Source: Buxus sempervirens (Eukaryota > Streptophyta > Magnoliopsida > Buxales > Buxaceae). From it: a DNA stretch of 64,000 bases. How positions within the stretch are numbered: the stretch's first letter is position 1; each line of letters starts with the position of its first letter. A model generated the notes under the pieces. It saw only the letters and a list, made by a program, of their open reading frames with translations, was not told where the DNA came from and did not search any database. Made by a program: the position numbers and the translations under genes. The DNA is taken from the NCBI GenBank assembly GCA_947561395.2, contig OX387192.1, positions 9,522,221 through 9,586,220 of the forward strand, in the 5' to 3' direction. Below, in pieces: positions 22,441 through 33,786 of this stretch.

Positions 22441-24266
22441 AAAGATAGTATCTTATCATCAATTTATATTTTGTGTTTGTGTGTGTGTGTGTGTGAATGT
22501 GTGTCTGTGTGCAATTGTGTGTGTGTATATGTGTTGTATATGTATGTTTAAGTATATTTTATGTTGCGTGTGTGCACATGTGTGTATATCTATATATAAC
22601 GAAAAAAGCACAAAGAAATCATCAAAATGGAAGGTAGGTTGCTTGTTGGAATGGGTTGACCTTAATAAATACTAAGTTGTCTTACCTATCCACTAAAACT
22701 CTCATTATTTCCTATTATATCATAGGTGACTAAGAGGTCGGAGAAATTACAAAGAGTCATCATCACCATTATTATCAACATAAGGCAGTTCCCACCAAAG
22801 TGGGGTTGGCAATGCAAATCTTATCTCTCCATCCCATTCTATCAAAAATCATATCTTCAGTTAATTTTATGTTTATGTAAGTCTTGTTTTATTAACTCCA
22901 TCTGTGTCTTTCTAGGTCATCTTCTGATCTCTTGGGCCCTTTGATATGCACCCTCTCACACCTTTTTATAGGTGAATCTCTAGATCTCTACTTTACATGT
23001 CCAAACCACTTTAACCTGCTCTCCTTAATTTTATCCCTAATTCATGCTATGCCTAACCACTTTTGAATATCTTCATTTCTTATTTCTAGTTTCGCCACAT
23101 GTCCATCATAGCATCCTCATCTCTATAACAATCATTTTTCTGAATATATTTCTTTGTCGGCCATCATTTGGTACCATAAACATAGCTGGTCTAATTGATG
23201 TCTCATAAAACTTTTCCTTTAGTTTAAGTGAAACATGCTTATCAAACAGTAACCAAGAAGCACCCCTCCACGGCTCCACTAGAGCCAACAAGCTATAATC
23301 TTCTTCATCAATTTCTCCACAATTTTTTACTATTGGTCCAAGATATCTAAATTTTTTGCTTAAAGGGATATCCTAATTGTCAATTATAATAGCTTCATTA
23401 GTTATATTATTATTTGTATTAAAAGGCATTTCATATTTAGTCTTCACATGACTTATTTTTAAAACCTTTTTATTCTAAGGCATATTTTTAAAACCTTTTG
23501 ATTCTAAGGCATCTCTCCATAATTCTAACTTAAACATTTACTTCTTCCTTAGCGTGACACATCAAGACTACACCATTCAAAAATAACTAAAACTAAGGCA
23601 CCTCATCTTGAATATAATGCATCAACTCTTCTATAACTAAAGCGTATAGATAAGGGATAATAGTTGACCCTTGGTGCAAACCTATCTCAATATAATGCAC
23701 CTCATATATTTAGTCTTCGCGTGACTTATAATGCACCCTTAGTTCATATATTTAGTCTTCGCATGACTTATTTTTAAAACCTTTTGATTCTAAGGCATAA
23801 TTTTAAAACTAAGGCACCTCATCTTGAATATAATGCATCAACTCTTCCATAACTAAAGTGTATAGATAAGGGATAACAGCTGACCCTTGGTGCAAACCTA
23901 TCTCAATATAACTAAAACTAAGGCACCTCATCTTGAATATAATGCATCAACTCTTTCATCTTGAATATAATGCATCAATTCGGTGGCGTGACGAGCGAAA
24001 TGGGGCGAAACAGGGGACGGAAATGAAAATTTATTCATTTTTCATTGGCAAAAAGGGGCGGCGTGCCGGCGAAACGGAGCGGCGTGCCAGTGAAATTTCC
24101 CAAAAATCCAATTTTTGTCCATTTTTTGCCCTTTTTTTGTTTTTTCCACCGTTTCGTGCGATGGGCTGTCGTCCATCGGCACCGAAACGGTAAACCTCGA
24201 TCTCAAACAAGAAATCAGTTGCCTCACAGTTATTGGTTTTTACTTTAGTTAAGGTTCTCTCATACA

Positions 24267-25099
24267 TCTATATTATATTTAACGTGAGAAGGCCCCTTGG
24301 GAAGAGTGCCTAGAATAATTCACTTCTTCCCCAAAATGCCCATCCCTTGCGTAGGTTGGGGCCTCAATAATACAGGGCTATACCCGTCTAAACTCAACAT
24401 TTTCATTCAAAACCCAGCTAGTTTGTAATTGTTCCCCCACTTCTCTTCTCCCCAACCTCTCTTCTCCCCAACTAGGGCTGGCAACGGGTCGAATACGGTA
24501 CGGATCTGTCATGATCCGAATCCGAACCGAAAATAAAAATCCGATATCCGAATTCGATCCGAAATCCGACGGATCTTTTATATGTGAATCCGAATTCGAA
24601 ACCGAATTTATATAATTTATCCGAATTCGAAATTCGACCGAATAAATAACCGAAATCCGAATTCGATCCGAATTAGATCCGATTTGAACTTAAAATTCAA
24701 AAGTTAAGTTTAACTATTAAAGCAAATTTTAATTATCAAAACTAATGAGCCATATAAATATTAAAGCAAAATATGAATAAGGATAGTTCAACCATGGTTT
24801 ATACAAAATTTACCAATAATTTAATGAAAAGTATATGTTACTTTCGGTTCGGATCTTTTTCGGATCGGATATGGACAGATTCGGATTCGGATCCGAATTC
24901 GATCGGATCCGAAATCCGATATCCGTATTCGAACCGCGGATCTATATTTTCGGAACGGATTCGGGATTTTCGGATCGGATTCGGGTCGGATTCGGATATA
25001 TATCCGACCCATTGCCAGCCCTATCCCCAACTGCTCCCCCACCTCTCCTCTCCCCATTTCCACTCTCCACATGCAGTACTGCACGTGCACCCCTACTAG
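24267..25099 (+). mobile_element. Non-autonomous Helitron, exact insertion in the LINE
   Basis: Starts TCTATATTATATTT after an A and ends CTAG before a T. A hairpin lies just upstream of the end (CACATGCAGT / ACTGCACGTG, one mismatch), followed by CACCCCTA-CTAG. Removing it restores the LINE reading frame on the - strand as AIKD|MYER, with A|T joined and no target duplication. That is exactly how Helitrons insert. No Rep/helicase gene. It contains the hAT MITE at 24473-25023. Its termini match the Helitron at 48425-50491. Confidence 0.88.
24473..25023. mobile_element. hAT MITE with 8-bp target duplication
   Basis: Ends TAGGGCTGGCAACGGGTCG and CGACCCATTGCCAGCCCTA are inverted repeats flanked by TCCCCAAC on both sides (24465-24472 and 25024-25031). 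The subterminal arms are full of TCCGAATTCGA / TTCGGATCGGA words, and the middle is AT-rich. Apparent reading frames made of GSDSDP-like repeats come from these words and are not genes. Confidence 0.93.
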
Positions 25100-26334
25100 T
25101 ATCCTTAATTGCATTAATATATTTCATTGCTACACCATTCTTATAAAAAACCATATGTAGATCATTTTTATTTTTCTCAAGACTTTTCAGATTAACTATT
25201 TGAGTAAAAATATAGCTTTTCATTGCATAAATACAAACTAGTTTTCTCTCACTATAGTTATTAGTCACTCTATGTTCAATCACTCTTTCTGATAATTTTA
25301 TAGTGTAGTTCATAAGCTTACTTCTATGGTAATTTGTACACTCATGCACATCTCTCTTATTCTTATATATTAGTATTACTGTACTAAGCCTCCAAGAATT
25401 TGGAATTTTCCCAATCTTTCAAATTTCATTAAATAGCTCAGCCAACCAAGATAAGCCAATATCTTTGTATGTTTTCTTGGTATTTACTCTTTTCCAAGTT
25501 TTAAAATCTTTTCTTTTTAATAGCTTCTTGGACAACATCATTCCCCCAGCAAGTTTCTCTATGCAATAGAATAATACCTCGTGATTCTTCCAAGACTTCG
25601 ATCCCACATCTTGTGATGCAATTGACCATTTTATTCCACACCCTAGTTGGATCCCCCAGGAGATCCCAACTAGCCTAATTCATTAGCATAGTCCTAAAAA
25701 TCAATAAATTATCCTTTCAACTTACAACCATTTTATTTTTGGGTTAGTTTTAGAGTATTTGCCTTTCTCCCACTTCTTGACACAAATATCCATTACCATT
25801 AACCTATTTTGTGAAGCTCCACTCTTGCCTGGAATCACTTTACAATCTCCACAAGTAGCTAGTTAACTCCTAAGATGAAAAAAGTCAAAGATTAAGAGGG
25901 ATTAAGGATTATATCTCTTTTGGTCTTGAATAAGAAACTTCTTGGAAAATTATTAAGAGATTTCATAATGAAGCAAAAGAGATTATTGGATTATCATTAA
26001 TTTTAAATGCGGAAATTACCAGGTAGTTAACATAGCAATTTGGTGTGGAGCACTCATGGGTAAGCCTTCGGAAAAGACTTATAAACATCCATAATGATTT
26101 CAAGAAGCACATTGCATTCAAGATAGTGTTTGGGATGATAGTAAAAGTTTTGGAATATAGTTTTTAAGCAACTGAGTTTATATAAGGGGTGTTCATCAAA
26201 TTGATAAGCTCTTAAACACCTTATTGGAATATAGTTTTTAAACAACTGAGTTTATATAATAGGTTTTCATCAACTTGATATGCTCTTAAACACCTGACAA
26301 TTCTCTACATCATCTAGTACACCAACTCTCATTA

Positions 26335-27990
26335 ACAAGGCACATTTGGTTCCTTGAAAGTTTTCCTTCAAATGAAAATAGTAAGTCGAGTAATTGTATC
26401 CGTACATATGCCCTTTCTTAGTTTCCTAAAGTTCCATTAATAGATTCAATACTTATTAACTTCCCCTAGTTGGCAAAATCTGTCAAAAAAAAAAATTTTC
26501 TTATGCCTAAATTTCTATCAAAATCAAAATTGTAAATGTTAGTGGGCACCTTTGACACACAAAAATTTTTTTTGGTGAAAGCCACTTTGTTCATATGCAA
26601 ATCACTGTTCCTTACATGAAATCATTTAGGCCAAAACCAATATGTTTGTGAGTGTTTATATTTATATTTATAAATACAAGTTCCATAAGGAACATTTTAT
26701 ATTTGCATCCTAATATAATTTGTTACGATCAATAGAAAAACCCATCTAACTTTTTTGTTGCATAGTCTCCATGCAAAAATTAGCTCTATAGGGCTCTCAA
26801 ATTGATGATAACATCATCTGCTAGTGTTTCAGACGCAGTCAATGATGCAAGGCCCAAAACAAACAGCTATAAAAGTATAGTTGGGATGTTTTTGCATAAA
26901 GGCTAAAGTGGCAAAAACATTAGATGTGCTTTGTTTCTGCAGGCCCAAAAAAGCACATGTCAAGATATTAAGGTGCAAATAGGGAAAGTTTCCTATGCAC
27001 CGCAAATGGTGTACTTGGCCTTTCTGTATCTCTCCCTTTCTCTCTTTCTATATACATAAATACACACACACAAACACGTGCACACACACAAACACGTGCA
27101 CACACATGTTCACACACACACAACAAAAATACACATAAACATACATGCATGCACACGTACATACACTAACACATGCATGGTGGGTATGTGTGTGCATGTG
27201 TGTAGACATAAATATATACATATATGAAATTCATCCAAATTTTACATACATACAAATACAACGATAATAAGTATTGAATTCAAGGAATTCAGCATCAATT
27301 TGGATGCTAAGTAGAAGACCAACAAATTCATACTTGAACTTGCCTTTGGGAGCATCATTCAAAGCTAGTTCAATAATATAACAGAAAGAGCAGAAAAAAT
27401 TATCAAAAAGGAACAAAGGTTGTTTATCAAAAGGGGGAGGTAATCTTTAAAAAGTGCCAGTTGTCTAACCTATTAAACAACAGTTATTTATCAAAAGGGG
27501 GAGGTCACCTTCATAAAGTGCAAGTTGTCTAACCTATCCACCAAATCTCTGATTATTTCCTGTCACGTCATTGGTCAATAAGAGATTGGAGAAATTACAA
27601 AGACTATTCTGTTGAAAAGGGATAGAAATTCAACTTAGATATCTCCTAGTAAGGCGGCCAGAACTTATAATCCCAACGATTAAGTTGGATCAAGGATTAG
27701 ATCTTGTTTGTTTTTTAATAAGAGCCTTCTTGGTAAATAACAAGACTTCATATGGAGCAAAAGAGTTTATGGTGGATTATCATTTAAGGGCAGAAGCTAC
27801 CAAGGTAATTGAGATAGCAATTTGGTGTGGAGCACTCATGGTAAACCTTCAGAAAAGAATTATCAAGATCCAAAATGATTTCAAAAAGCACATTGCTCTC
27901 GAGATAATTCAAGATAGTATTGGGAAGATAGTCAAATTTTTGGATAGTGCAAGTGATAAATTAGTTTTTATAACTTATATCCAAATCTTT
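26335..27990. repeat. Copy 2 of the duplicated intron unit
   Basis: Uninterrupted counterpart of copy 1. It includes (CA)n/(CAAACACGTG) microsatellite DNA at about 27059-27160 and a further internal duplication near 27420-27540 (TTATCAAAAGGGGGAGGT twice). The reading frame at 27685-27996 lies at its right end. Confidence 0.75.
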
Positions 27991-27996
27991 ATTTGA
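27685..27996 (+). CDS. Unrecognised 103-residue reading frame in the duplicated unit
   Basis: Residues include NNKTSYGAKEFMVDYHLRAE, IEIAIWCGALMVNLQKR and IIQDSIGKIVKFLDSAS. The composition is soluble and protein-like. The homologous part of copy 1 (about 25880-26165) keeps the phrase for AIWCGALM but has frame changes. It lies antisense inside the FRF-like intron. I recognise no family. It may be a fragment of a host gene carried by the duplicated unit rather than an expressed gene. Confidence 0.3.
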   Translation: MDQGLDLVCFLIRAFLVNNKTSYGAKEFMVDYHLRAEATKVIEIAIWCGALMVNLQKRIIKIQNDFKKHIALEIIQDSIGKIVKFLDSASDKLVFITYIQIFI

Positions 27997-30207
27997 TATA
28001 TTCCAATGATAACACATGGCTTATTGGATATTTGGTGAGTGTTGAGAATGCAGTCGGAGGAGAAACTAAATTTTACTACACAATTTGAACTGTATCTTGA
28101 AGATATATACACTTGAAGCGCCTAATACTCATTTTTTTTCTTTTTTTAATGACAACATAATCCTCTAGAACCTGCCTCATCTTGCAAGCAATGAATCAAA
28201 AAAAGAAATAATTTTTTTTTTGATATTCTCTGAGTCAAAAACCGCAATCAAGGGATAAAAAATGGAAAAAAATTAAAAAAAAAACAAATAAACAAAGATA
28301 GAGCTCATCTTATGACTTATCTTATTGACATTTATTTTTCAGTCAGATCTCAATATCCGTGCCAAAATTTTGGACACTTCTCAGTTGAGTCCTTGTATCT
28401 TAAGAATTAGGGTCAAGTAGATCCGATTCTTGGGCATCCACCCACACCCAACACCAACACCCAAGTTGGTGATTTTCGAAGAACATATTTTCTTTACCAG
28501 AGCTGAAAACACTGGTTTGATGAAGATCTTTAAAAGACATAGTGATCCCTCATTTATTTCTGATCTCCAATTTTCTGATACACTATAATTTTCCATAAGC
28601 AATTGTAGAATTAGTCTACTAGAAAACATGGACAAAAAGCTTCATTATTGGAATCTATATGAATAAGGAAACACTATAAAATTGTGCAATGGTTTTGGGC
28701 ATGCTGTTAAGTAATAGCCCCTATATTGTGAACTTTTTGCAGTTGATCATTAAAAATATAGAAAAAAAAAGGGTCCAGGATATAGACGAAGAATTACTTG
28801 TCTTGGGTGGGAGAATCAGATCATTTTCTAATTGCCAATAATGAAAAATACATCCTAGATCAGGATGTTGAGCTAGGTGTGTCGAATGCTAAGGAATGAG
28901 TATATGAAAAAAGGTCTAGGAGTAGCTCCAATGGAATATAAAAAATAAAAAAATAAAAAAAAATTTGGAAAGTTAATAGTGATTGTGAAGAAAAATAAAA
29001 TGAACAACTGGTGCAGCGGCGCAAAGAAAATAAAAATTGATGAAAGGGAAGGTTCCAAAAGGAACTAGAGTCACTCATAAGTGAGTTCAGAACATGTAAT
29101 TTTAATTTTATTGCAGACAAGGTTGAATGGTGGAACAAGTTATTTCTTGATAACCCCAGCTGGAAAAGATAAAGCACTTTTGTTATTTTAATATTTGTTG
29201 TTGCTGTTGTTGCTATTGTTATTTTTACTACTGTTGTTGCTGCTATCCAATAGGGATCACCCAAGTTTCCCTAACATGTACAAATGGTATCAAATTCAAG
29301 CTCTATGTCAAGAGGTATCTTAGGGTTCTAAATTTACTGCTATGGAATTAGGATGTTATGAATTGAGGCCTTCAGTTCACATTTAAGTTTGACAAGTAAA
29401 AATGGAAAGTTAAAGTTTGTATTCTATTTGTGTATCGCTCCACATTTTGGTTTGCTCTATGTAATTCCTCCTTCGAGAATGTTTCAAATGTGTCTTAGAA
29501 CTTCTTGAATCTAAATGACCATGCTTCTTATATCCAAATAACAAATAATTTCTCTCTTTTAATGCAATTTCTTGATGCAAAAGCAATATAAGGACTTGGA
29601 AATAATTTCTAGCCCATTTATTGAGCAATCAAAACGGATCGGATAGTCTATCATACCCCCTTCATGGGAAACAGTCAGAATCTAATTAGAAAATAATCAC
29701 GATTTTATTGATATTCAGAATTTCAATTGCTTGTTTCCTATTTAACAGCAACTGTAGTAGGAAATCAAAAGGTTGATTCTTGAGTTTGTTTTTACATAAA
29801 AGGAGATGTAATGCTTTCTTCAAGGACTGACTCAGATGAGCTTTTTTTTTTATGTATTAAAAAAAAGTGTCTGTTGACGAAAATTAAAATGCACCCAAAA
29901 AAAAAAGAAAAAGAAAAATGTCCACCAACCTCGATTACTGAAATAGCAGACTAAAACTACCGAAACAAGAGAGATAGAGAGAGATATCAATCTGATTTTT
30001 CAAGATCCAATCCTTCCATGATAGTTTGTTTATCTTGTGATCTTTGAGACCTTTTTGACTACTTTCACTAATTACCTTTGCCAAAATTGTTTTCTCACAG
30101 TTTGAATAATCATACATAATATATGATGATTCTCATTTTCCTTCCCATCTATTTCATGGAAAGTTCAAGAAATTTAGACATGCACCATAGCTATGCACTT
30201 AAATGTT
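27997..30207. other. Intron sequence without recognised elements
   Basis: AT-rich with poly(A)/(T) runs. An imperfect (GTT/GCT)n microsatellite lies at about 29190-29245. No end motifs, domains or long repeats could be supported. Confidence 0.4.
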
Positions 30208-30300
30208 CAGATAGAACATCATCATCATAAGCCAATTCCCACCAAAGTGGAGTCGGAGACACGAATCTTGTCCCTTCATCGCGCTCTATAAAAAATCATA
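30208..30300 (-). mobile_element. RTE LINE 3' tail fragment
   Basis: CATCATCATCATAAGCC, then CCCACCAAAGTGGAGTCGG and a stretch ending AAAAAATCATA match the 3' end of the LINE at 22763 (CCCACCAAAGTGGGGTTGG). Only the last ~90 bases were copied, a typical short 5'-truncated insertion. The (GAT)n tail is the RTE 3' microsatellite. Confidence 0.7.
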
Positions 30301-30481
30301 TAGAACAGAAAATAGAATAAAATAAAAGGGAAGAAAAAATGAAGAAAGAAAACAAGAAATGATGCAAATTGAATGGGCATTGAACAGATAACTAAGTTGA
30401 AAATCAAGGTGTAGCTACAAACTAACTTGAGAAAATTAGCTAATCAGTAATTCAAATCAGAGAAAGGAACAAGTAACTAAC

Positions 30482-31017
30482 CGGATATTGGTTAAAAATC
30501 ACATCCTTTCGACCATTACCAGGGGTTAAAGGATGAGTATGTTCCTTCACAAATCTTGAAACAATCCATCTCCCAGGGCGTTTCTTTATATAGATCATCG
30601 CCCTGCAGCCTACTCTTGTTGGCTTCCGTGGCTTTAAATTTTTCCCACGCTTGTCAGGCAAACGATAACCTTCTTTGTTACAGACAATTGCCCGACCAAT
30701 GATAGACCTGTCACGCCTTGATCGAGTGACCTGACTCACACGGGTAATGAAACCAACACGCATCCCATAAGCACTATAAAATGCAAGGGCTGCTGCTTCA
30801 GATTCAAATTCCTGACCCACGTATGGTTCATCTCCAGTAACTACATCCAGCTCTTTTCCAGAAGAATTTTGAATTGACATATCATCCTTTCCTTGATGGT
30901 TCACCCCTCCAACAGAAGAGCTCCCTCCTGTTTCTTTGTCATTACCCACCGGAAACTCCATATCCGTGGAATTCTCTAAAACCTCGCCATCAACATCTGT
31001 TCCCGCTTCAAACTCCA
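30482..31017 (-). CDS. FAR1-related factor (FRF-like), FAR1 DNA-binding-domain exon
   Basis: Probable nuclear regulator derived from a domesticated Mutator-like transposase lineage (FAR1/FHY3/FRF). The exon encodes an acidic, Ser/Gly-rich leader (about residues 1-62) and a FAR1 domain (about 64-165: EPYVGQEFESEAAALAFYSA, then RRDRSIIGRAIVCNKEGYR, RVGCRAMIYIKK and WIVSRFVKEHTHPL). The WRKY-GCM1-type zinc ligands are visible as C113, C138, H160 and H162. No ATG lies in this frame before an upstream stop at 31039-31037. With an acceptor GGCAG|TGGAG at 31018 and a leader exon ending TTCA|GTAAGT at 31483, splicing creates ATG GAG TTT. The donor CCG|GTTAGT at 30482/30481 joins it in phase 0 to 19915. 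Lacking transposase and SWIM domains, it is FRF-like, not FAR1 itself. Confidence 0.92.
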
Positions 31018-31482
31018 CTGCCACACAGAACTCCCATTAATGCAAAGCAAAATAAGAAACTCCAAATTCAAAATTTTCTGTAAAATGTTGTCATCAAAAT
31101 CCATTCAAATGTCAAAATCCACTCCCCCGCAAACTTTATTCTACTCTCATCCAAACAAATGCCTGCAATTCATACCCTTCAATTCCCAAACACAATAACA
31201 GACCCATTGTCAACCAAAATTCACAAAAAAAAATAAAAAAGAAAAAGAAAAAAAAATACTACAATTTTGGGCCCATTAACAAAACGCAAAATTCAAGAAA
31301 CAAAATCCTAGAGTCAAAATCATGTTAATCTCCGTAAAAAAATATGAATTTTAAGGAATAAATAACGAACCAAGAAGATCCCTGCAACATGAAATCAAAA
31401 TCATGGTTGATCTCTGCACCTAATAAAGCAGATTATCGAATTTTCTCCTTATTTTTGCAGAATTAAAAGAAAAAGAACTTAC

Positions 31483-31740
31483 TGAACTTGCGTGCAATCC
31501 TTGAAGATCCAGATTCAAGAAATCAAAAGGCGCCAAGAGATTGTTAAGAGGATTAATGGATTGAAGAGATCTTCTAGGGTTGGTCAGGTTGCAGAAGAGT
31601 TGCGAGAAATGGGTTCGGTTTGAGTTCTAACTTCTAAAAGAGAACGCAATTCCGATGAGGTGGAAGGCAGGGAGAACCGGATTCTATCAGACGGTCAAAC
31701 CATCGACGGTTTGAAACTCGGTCTCTTTTGGTTCTCTCTC
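31483..31740 (-). other. 5' leader exon of the FRF-like gene (supplies the A of the start codon)
   Basis: On the - strand a CT-rich leader (TCTCGCAACTCTTCTGCAAC, further on GCGCCTTTTGATTTCTTG) runs to GCAAGTTCA|GTAAGT, a consensus plant donor. The exon's last base is the A of ATG; TG is the first dinucleotide of the next exon. The intervening intron is 465 bases (31018-31482). The upstream limit is a guess, and no TATA box was identified with confidence. Confidence 0.62.
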
Positions 31741-31820
31741 CCTAACTAGGTTGGTTATCTGTCTTTCAAGGCCCTTTTTGTATTTCCTATGCTAGCAGGT
31801 GGCATGTTGTCACAGCCATT

Positions 31821-32506
31821 TAGAGGTCGGGCAATTGTGACCCGTGACCCGCCAACATGCCCGAACCCGCCCGGTCTTAGGCGGGTTAGGGTTGACTGTT
31901 TCAACAAATGGGTTGGGTTAGGGTCATGAATTCTCAACCCGATTATAAACGGGTTGGGTTAGGGTTTGACCCTTCAACCCGAAATGACCCGATTACAACC
32001 CGTTTATTTTTTTGTGTAATAAAAGTTTGGAAAATTATAATAACAATACTTGTGGCTATTCAATCTTTCTTCTTTTAATATAAATAATGACAAAGGATAA
32101 AGTGAAAAAAGACTTTTTATGTATAAATATTTCAAATTTCTTAGCCTCTACTAATATAAATTGACTCATCGATGACAAATTAGTATGTTTTAGTTCTATT
32201 CTTCATGTTATTTTAATTATATCTTAATGATTGTTGTGTTATTATGCTTGTTAGGTGTCCTTTAATATTAAAATGAATTAAAAAATAGAATTTGTATAGA
32301 CTTTGATATTAAAATGAATTAAAATTTTTAATTTTTAATAATAATTTAAATTATTTAAACGGGTTGGCGGGTTGAAACGGGTTAGAGCGGGTTGGGATAT
32401 TCCAAACCGCTTATTAAACGGGCGGGTTCGGGTTGAGCCTTGGCTTGTTAACCCCATACATCAACCCGACCTGAACCCGCCCGAACCCGACCCATTGCCA
32501 CCTCTA
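31821..32506. mobile_element. hAT MITE with 8-bp target duplication
   Basis: Begins TAGAGGTCGGGCAATTGTG and ends CCCATTGCCACCTCTA, flanked by CAGCCATT (31813-31820 and 32507-32514). Arms are rich in AACCCGA/CGGGTTGGG words with an AT-rich centre. It lies just upstream of the FRF-like gene's leader and may sit in its promoter region. Confidence 0.92.
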
Positions 32507-32664
32507 CAGCCATTCCATTCAGTGCAAATGCGCGTGTTACCTATGACCCATGTGTTTTTATATATAATAGTATATAAAGGCAATTGGGGAGATTGACCTA
32601 ACATTCTATACCCGAATTACCCCTCAACTTTTCTTCTTTTTCCATGTTAGTCATGCCTCGCAGC

Positions 32665-32802
32665 TAGAGCTGGCAACGAGTCGGGTTCGTGTCGGGTCAT
32701 AATCGGTTTGGGGGTTAATCAGGTTGGGTTCAGGTTGGATTAAATTAAGGCGGGTTGAAAAAACCCCAACCCGCTAATAAACGGGTTCAACCCGCCAACC
32801 CG

Positions 32803-32838
<36 letters not shown>

Positions 32839-33136
32839 TTCAAAAAATATGATTAAAATAGGGTTGGGGGGTTAATTGGATCAGGTTGTACTCGGTTCGA
32901 GTTGGGTTTGGGGTTAATTGTGTTGGGTTGGGACGGGACACTTTTTTCGCTTTTTTTTAAAAAAAATCGGGTTACTCGTTGAGTTGCCGAGTCATAATTG
33001 GATTGACCTGATTACTAGCAGGTTGGGGAACCCCAACCCGCACCCAACCAAATTAATAAATGAGTCAACCCAAACCCGTTTAACTCGGGTTGACCCGTCG
33101 GGACCCGTCGAGTTGGGTCACATTTTGCCAGCTCTA
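32665..33136. mobile_element. hAT MITE, sister of the one at 31821
   Basis: Begins TAGAGCTGGCAACGAGTCGGG and ends ATTTTGCCAGCTCTA, flanked by CTCGCAGC and CTTGCAGC (one difference in the 8-bp duplication). It contains an (ATT)n run near 32806. Same word composition as its neighbour 160 bases away, but a separate insertion. Confidence 0.88.
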
Positions 33137-33144
33137 CTTGCAGC

Positions 33145-33786
33145 ATAACTAATCAAATTGAATAGAATGCGATTGGGATGTTTTTCTAAATGGGCTCCAC
33201 AATCGTTTTCTAGGCCCGTAGCACGTGCAGTCCCCCAGTGTTTACTAGAGAGAGGACACGTGCATTGCATGTAGAGCGACTTCAATATATTTTGCACTTA
33301 TAAGAAATGACAATGCCCTCCCTTTCAAGACTTGATATGGTATATACCTATTTTACTTTTAATTAATATCTAAACACTACAACAGCAATGACGGGATGAT
33401 AAAAAAAAATCCTTGTTCTATGTTTCTCACATTCTTCATCTCTATCTACTATCATTTGATTCCCTCAAAAAGCTTAATGTCTGTTGTTGATGGATTTAGG
33501 ATCAAAATTGTCACATCTCTTACTTAAAAACCTAACGTTAAAAACCCTATTGTGATGTTAATCATATTTTATTTACAATTTCGGGTTAAAATCGTTAAAA
33601 TAGTTAACAATTTTATCTAGTTAACTATTTACATTATTTTATTAGATTTAATCAATATTTATCTATTTTATAAAAAAAAATCATAAGATAGAACTATTTT
33701 ATTAATAAATATAAATTTAATATGATTTTAATCAACATTTATTAACCTCTCTCTTAACAATGAACGTCTCTCTTATTAATTTATAA
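33145..33786. other. AT-rich stretch without gene
   Basis: GCACGTGCAGTCCCCC near 33222 recalls the 3' end of the Helitron family in this window (CACGTGCACCCC-CTAG) but lacks the CTAG at the right distance. Otherwise nothing is recognisable. Confidence 0.3.

Larger units (their letters stand above)
22763..25861 (-). mobile_element. RTE-clade LINE, 5' truncated, with nested insertions
   Basis: On the - strand, frames read CKVIPGKSGASQNRLMVMD (end of the endonuclease region), NYHRSKLMNYTIKLSERVIE, DLHMVFYKNGVAMKYINAIKD-MYERTL, IEIGLHQGST with LVIEELMHYIQDEVP, and HVSLKLKEKFYETSIRPAM. This is the order of a plant RTE reverse transcriptase and its C-terminal region. The 3' end is a CATCATCACC/ATTATT-type tail preceded by the conserved CCCACCAAAGTGGGG stretch. 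The GLHQGS-to-QDEVP segment is locally duplicated (about 23600-23690 and 23815-23912, partial at 23917-23960). A GC-rich unrelated piece sits at about 23975-24195, and a Helitron at 24267-25099. Several stops; inactive. Confidence 0.85.
21640..26330. repeat. Copy 1 of a tandemly duplicated intron unit, interrupted by a LINE
   Basis: The order of blocks in 21640-22762 and 25862-26330 matches the uninterrupted copy at 26335-27990. Shared landmarks: CACATTTGGTCCTTGAAAGTTTTCC, AGTTGGCAAAAT, TATGCCTAAATTTC, a microsatellite zone, GAGAAATTACAAAGA, then AGCAATTTGGTGTGGAGCACTC. The 3.1 kb between 22763 and 25861 is an RTE LINE inserted after the duplication or into one copy. Divergence is considerable, so the duplication is old. 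Confidence 0.75.
19916..30481 (-). other. Giant second intron (~10.6 kb) of the FRF-like gene
   Basis: On the - strand it starts at the donor CCG|GTTAGT (30481) and ends at the acceptor TTTTTGTAG (19916). Inside are a tandemly duplicated 1.6-kb unit, an RTE LINE, a Helitron, a hAT MITE and a short RTE tail, all described separately. The stretch 19916-21639 shows no recognised element apart from poly(T) tracts near 20907 and 21533. I cannot exclude a small extra exon, but the phase-0 join matches the family without one. Confidence 0.8.

Noticed and set aside
22481-22675. Cys/Val-rich frame
   Set aside because: It is a translation of (GT)n microsatellite DNA. The same holds for 26968-27162 on the - strand.
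24773-25146. Overlapping frames with GSDSDPNS- and RIRIRI-type repeats on both strands
   Set aside because: They are produced by CGGATTCGGAT words in the hAT MITE at 24473-25023.
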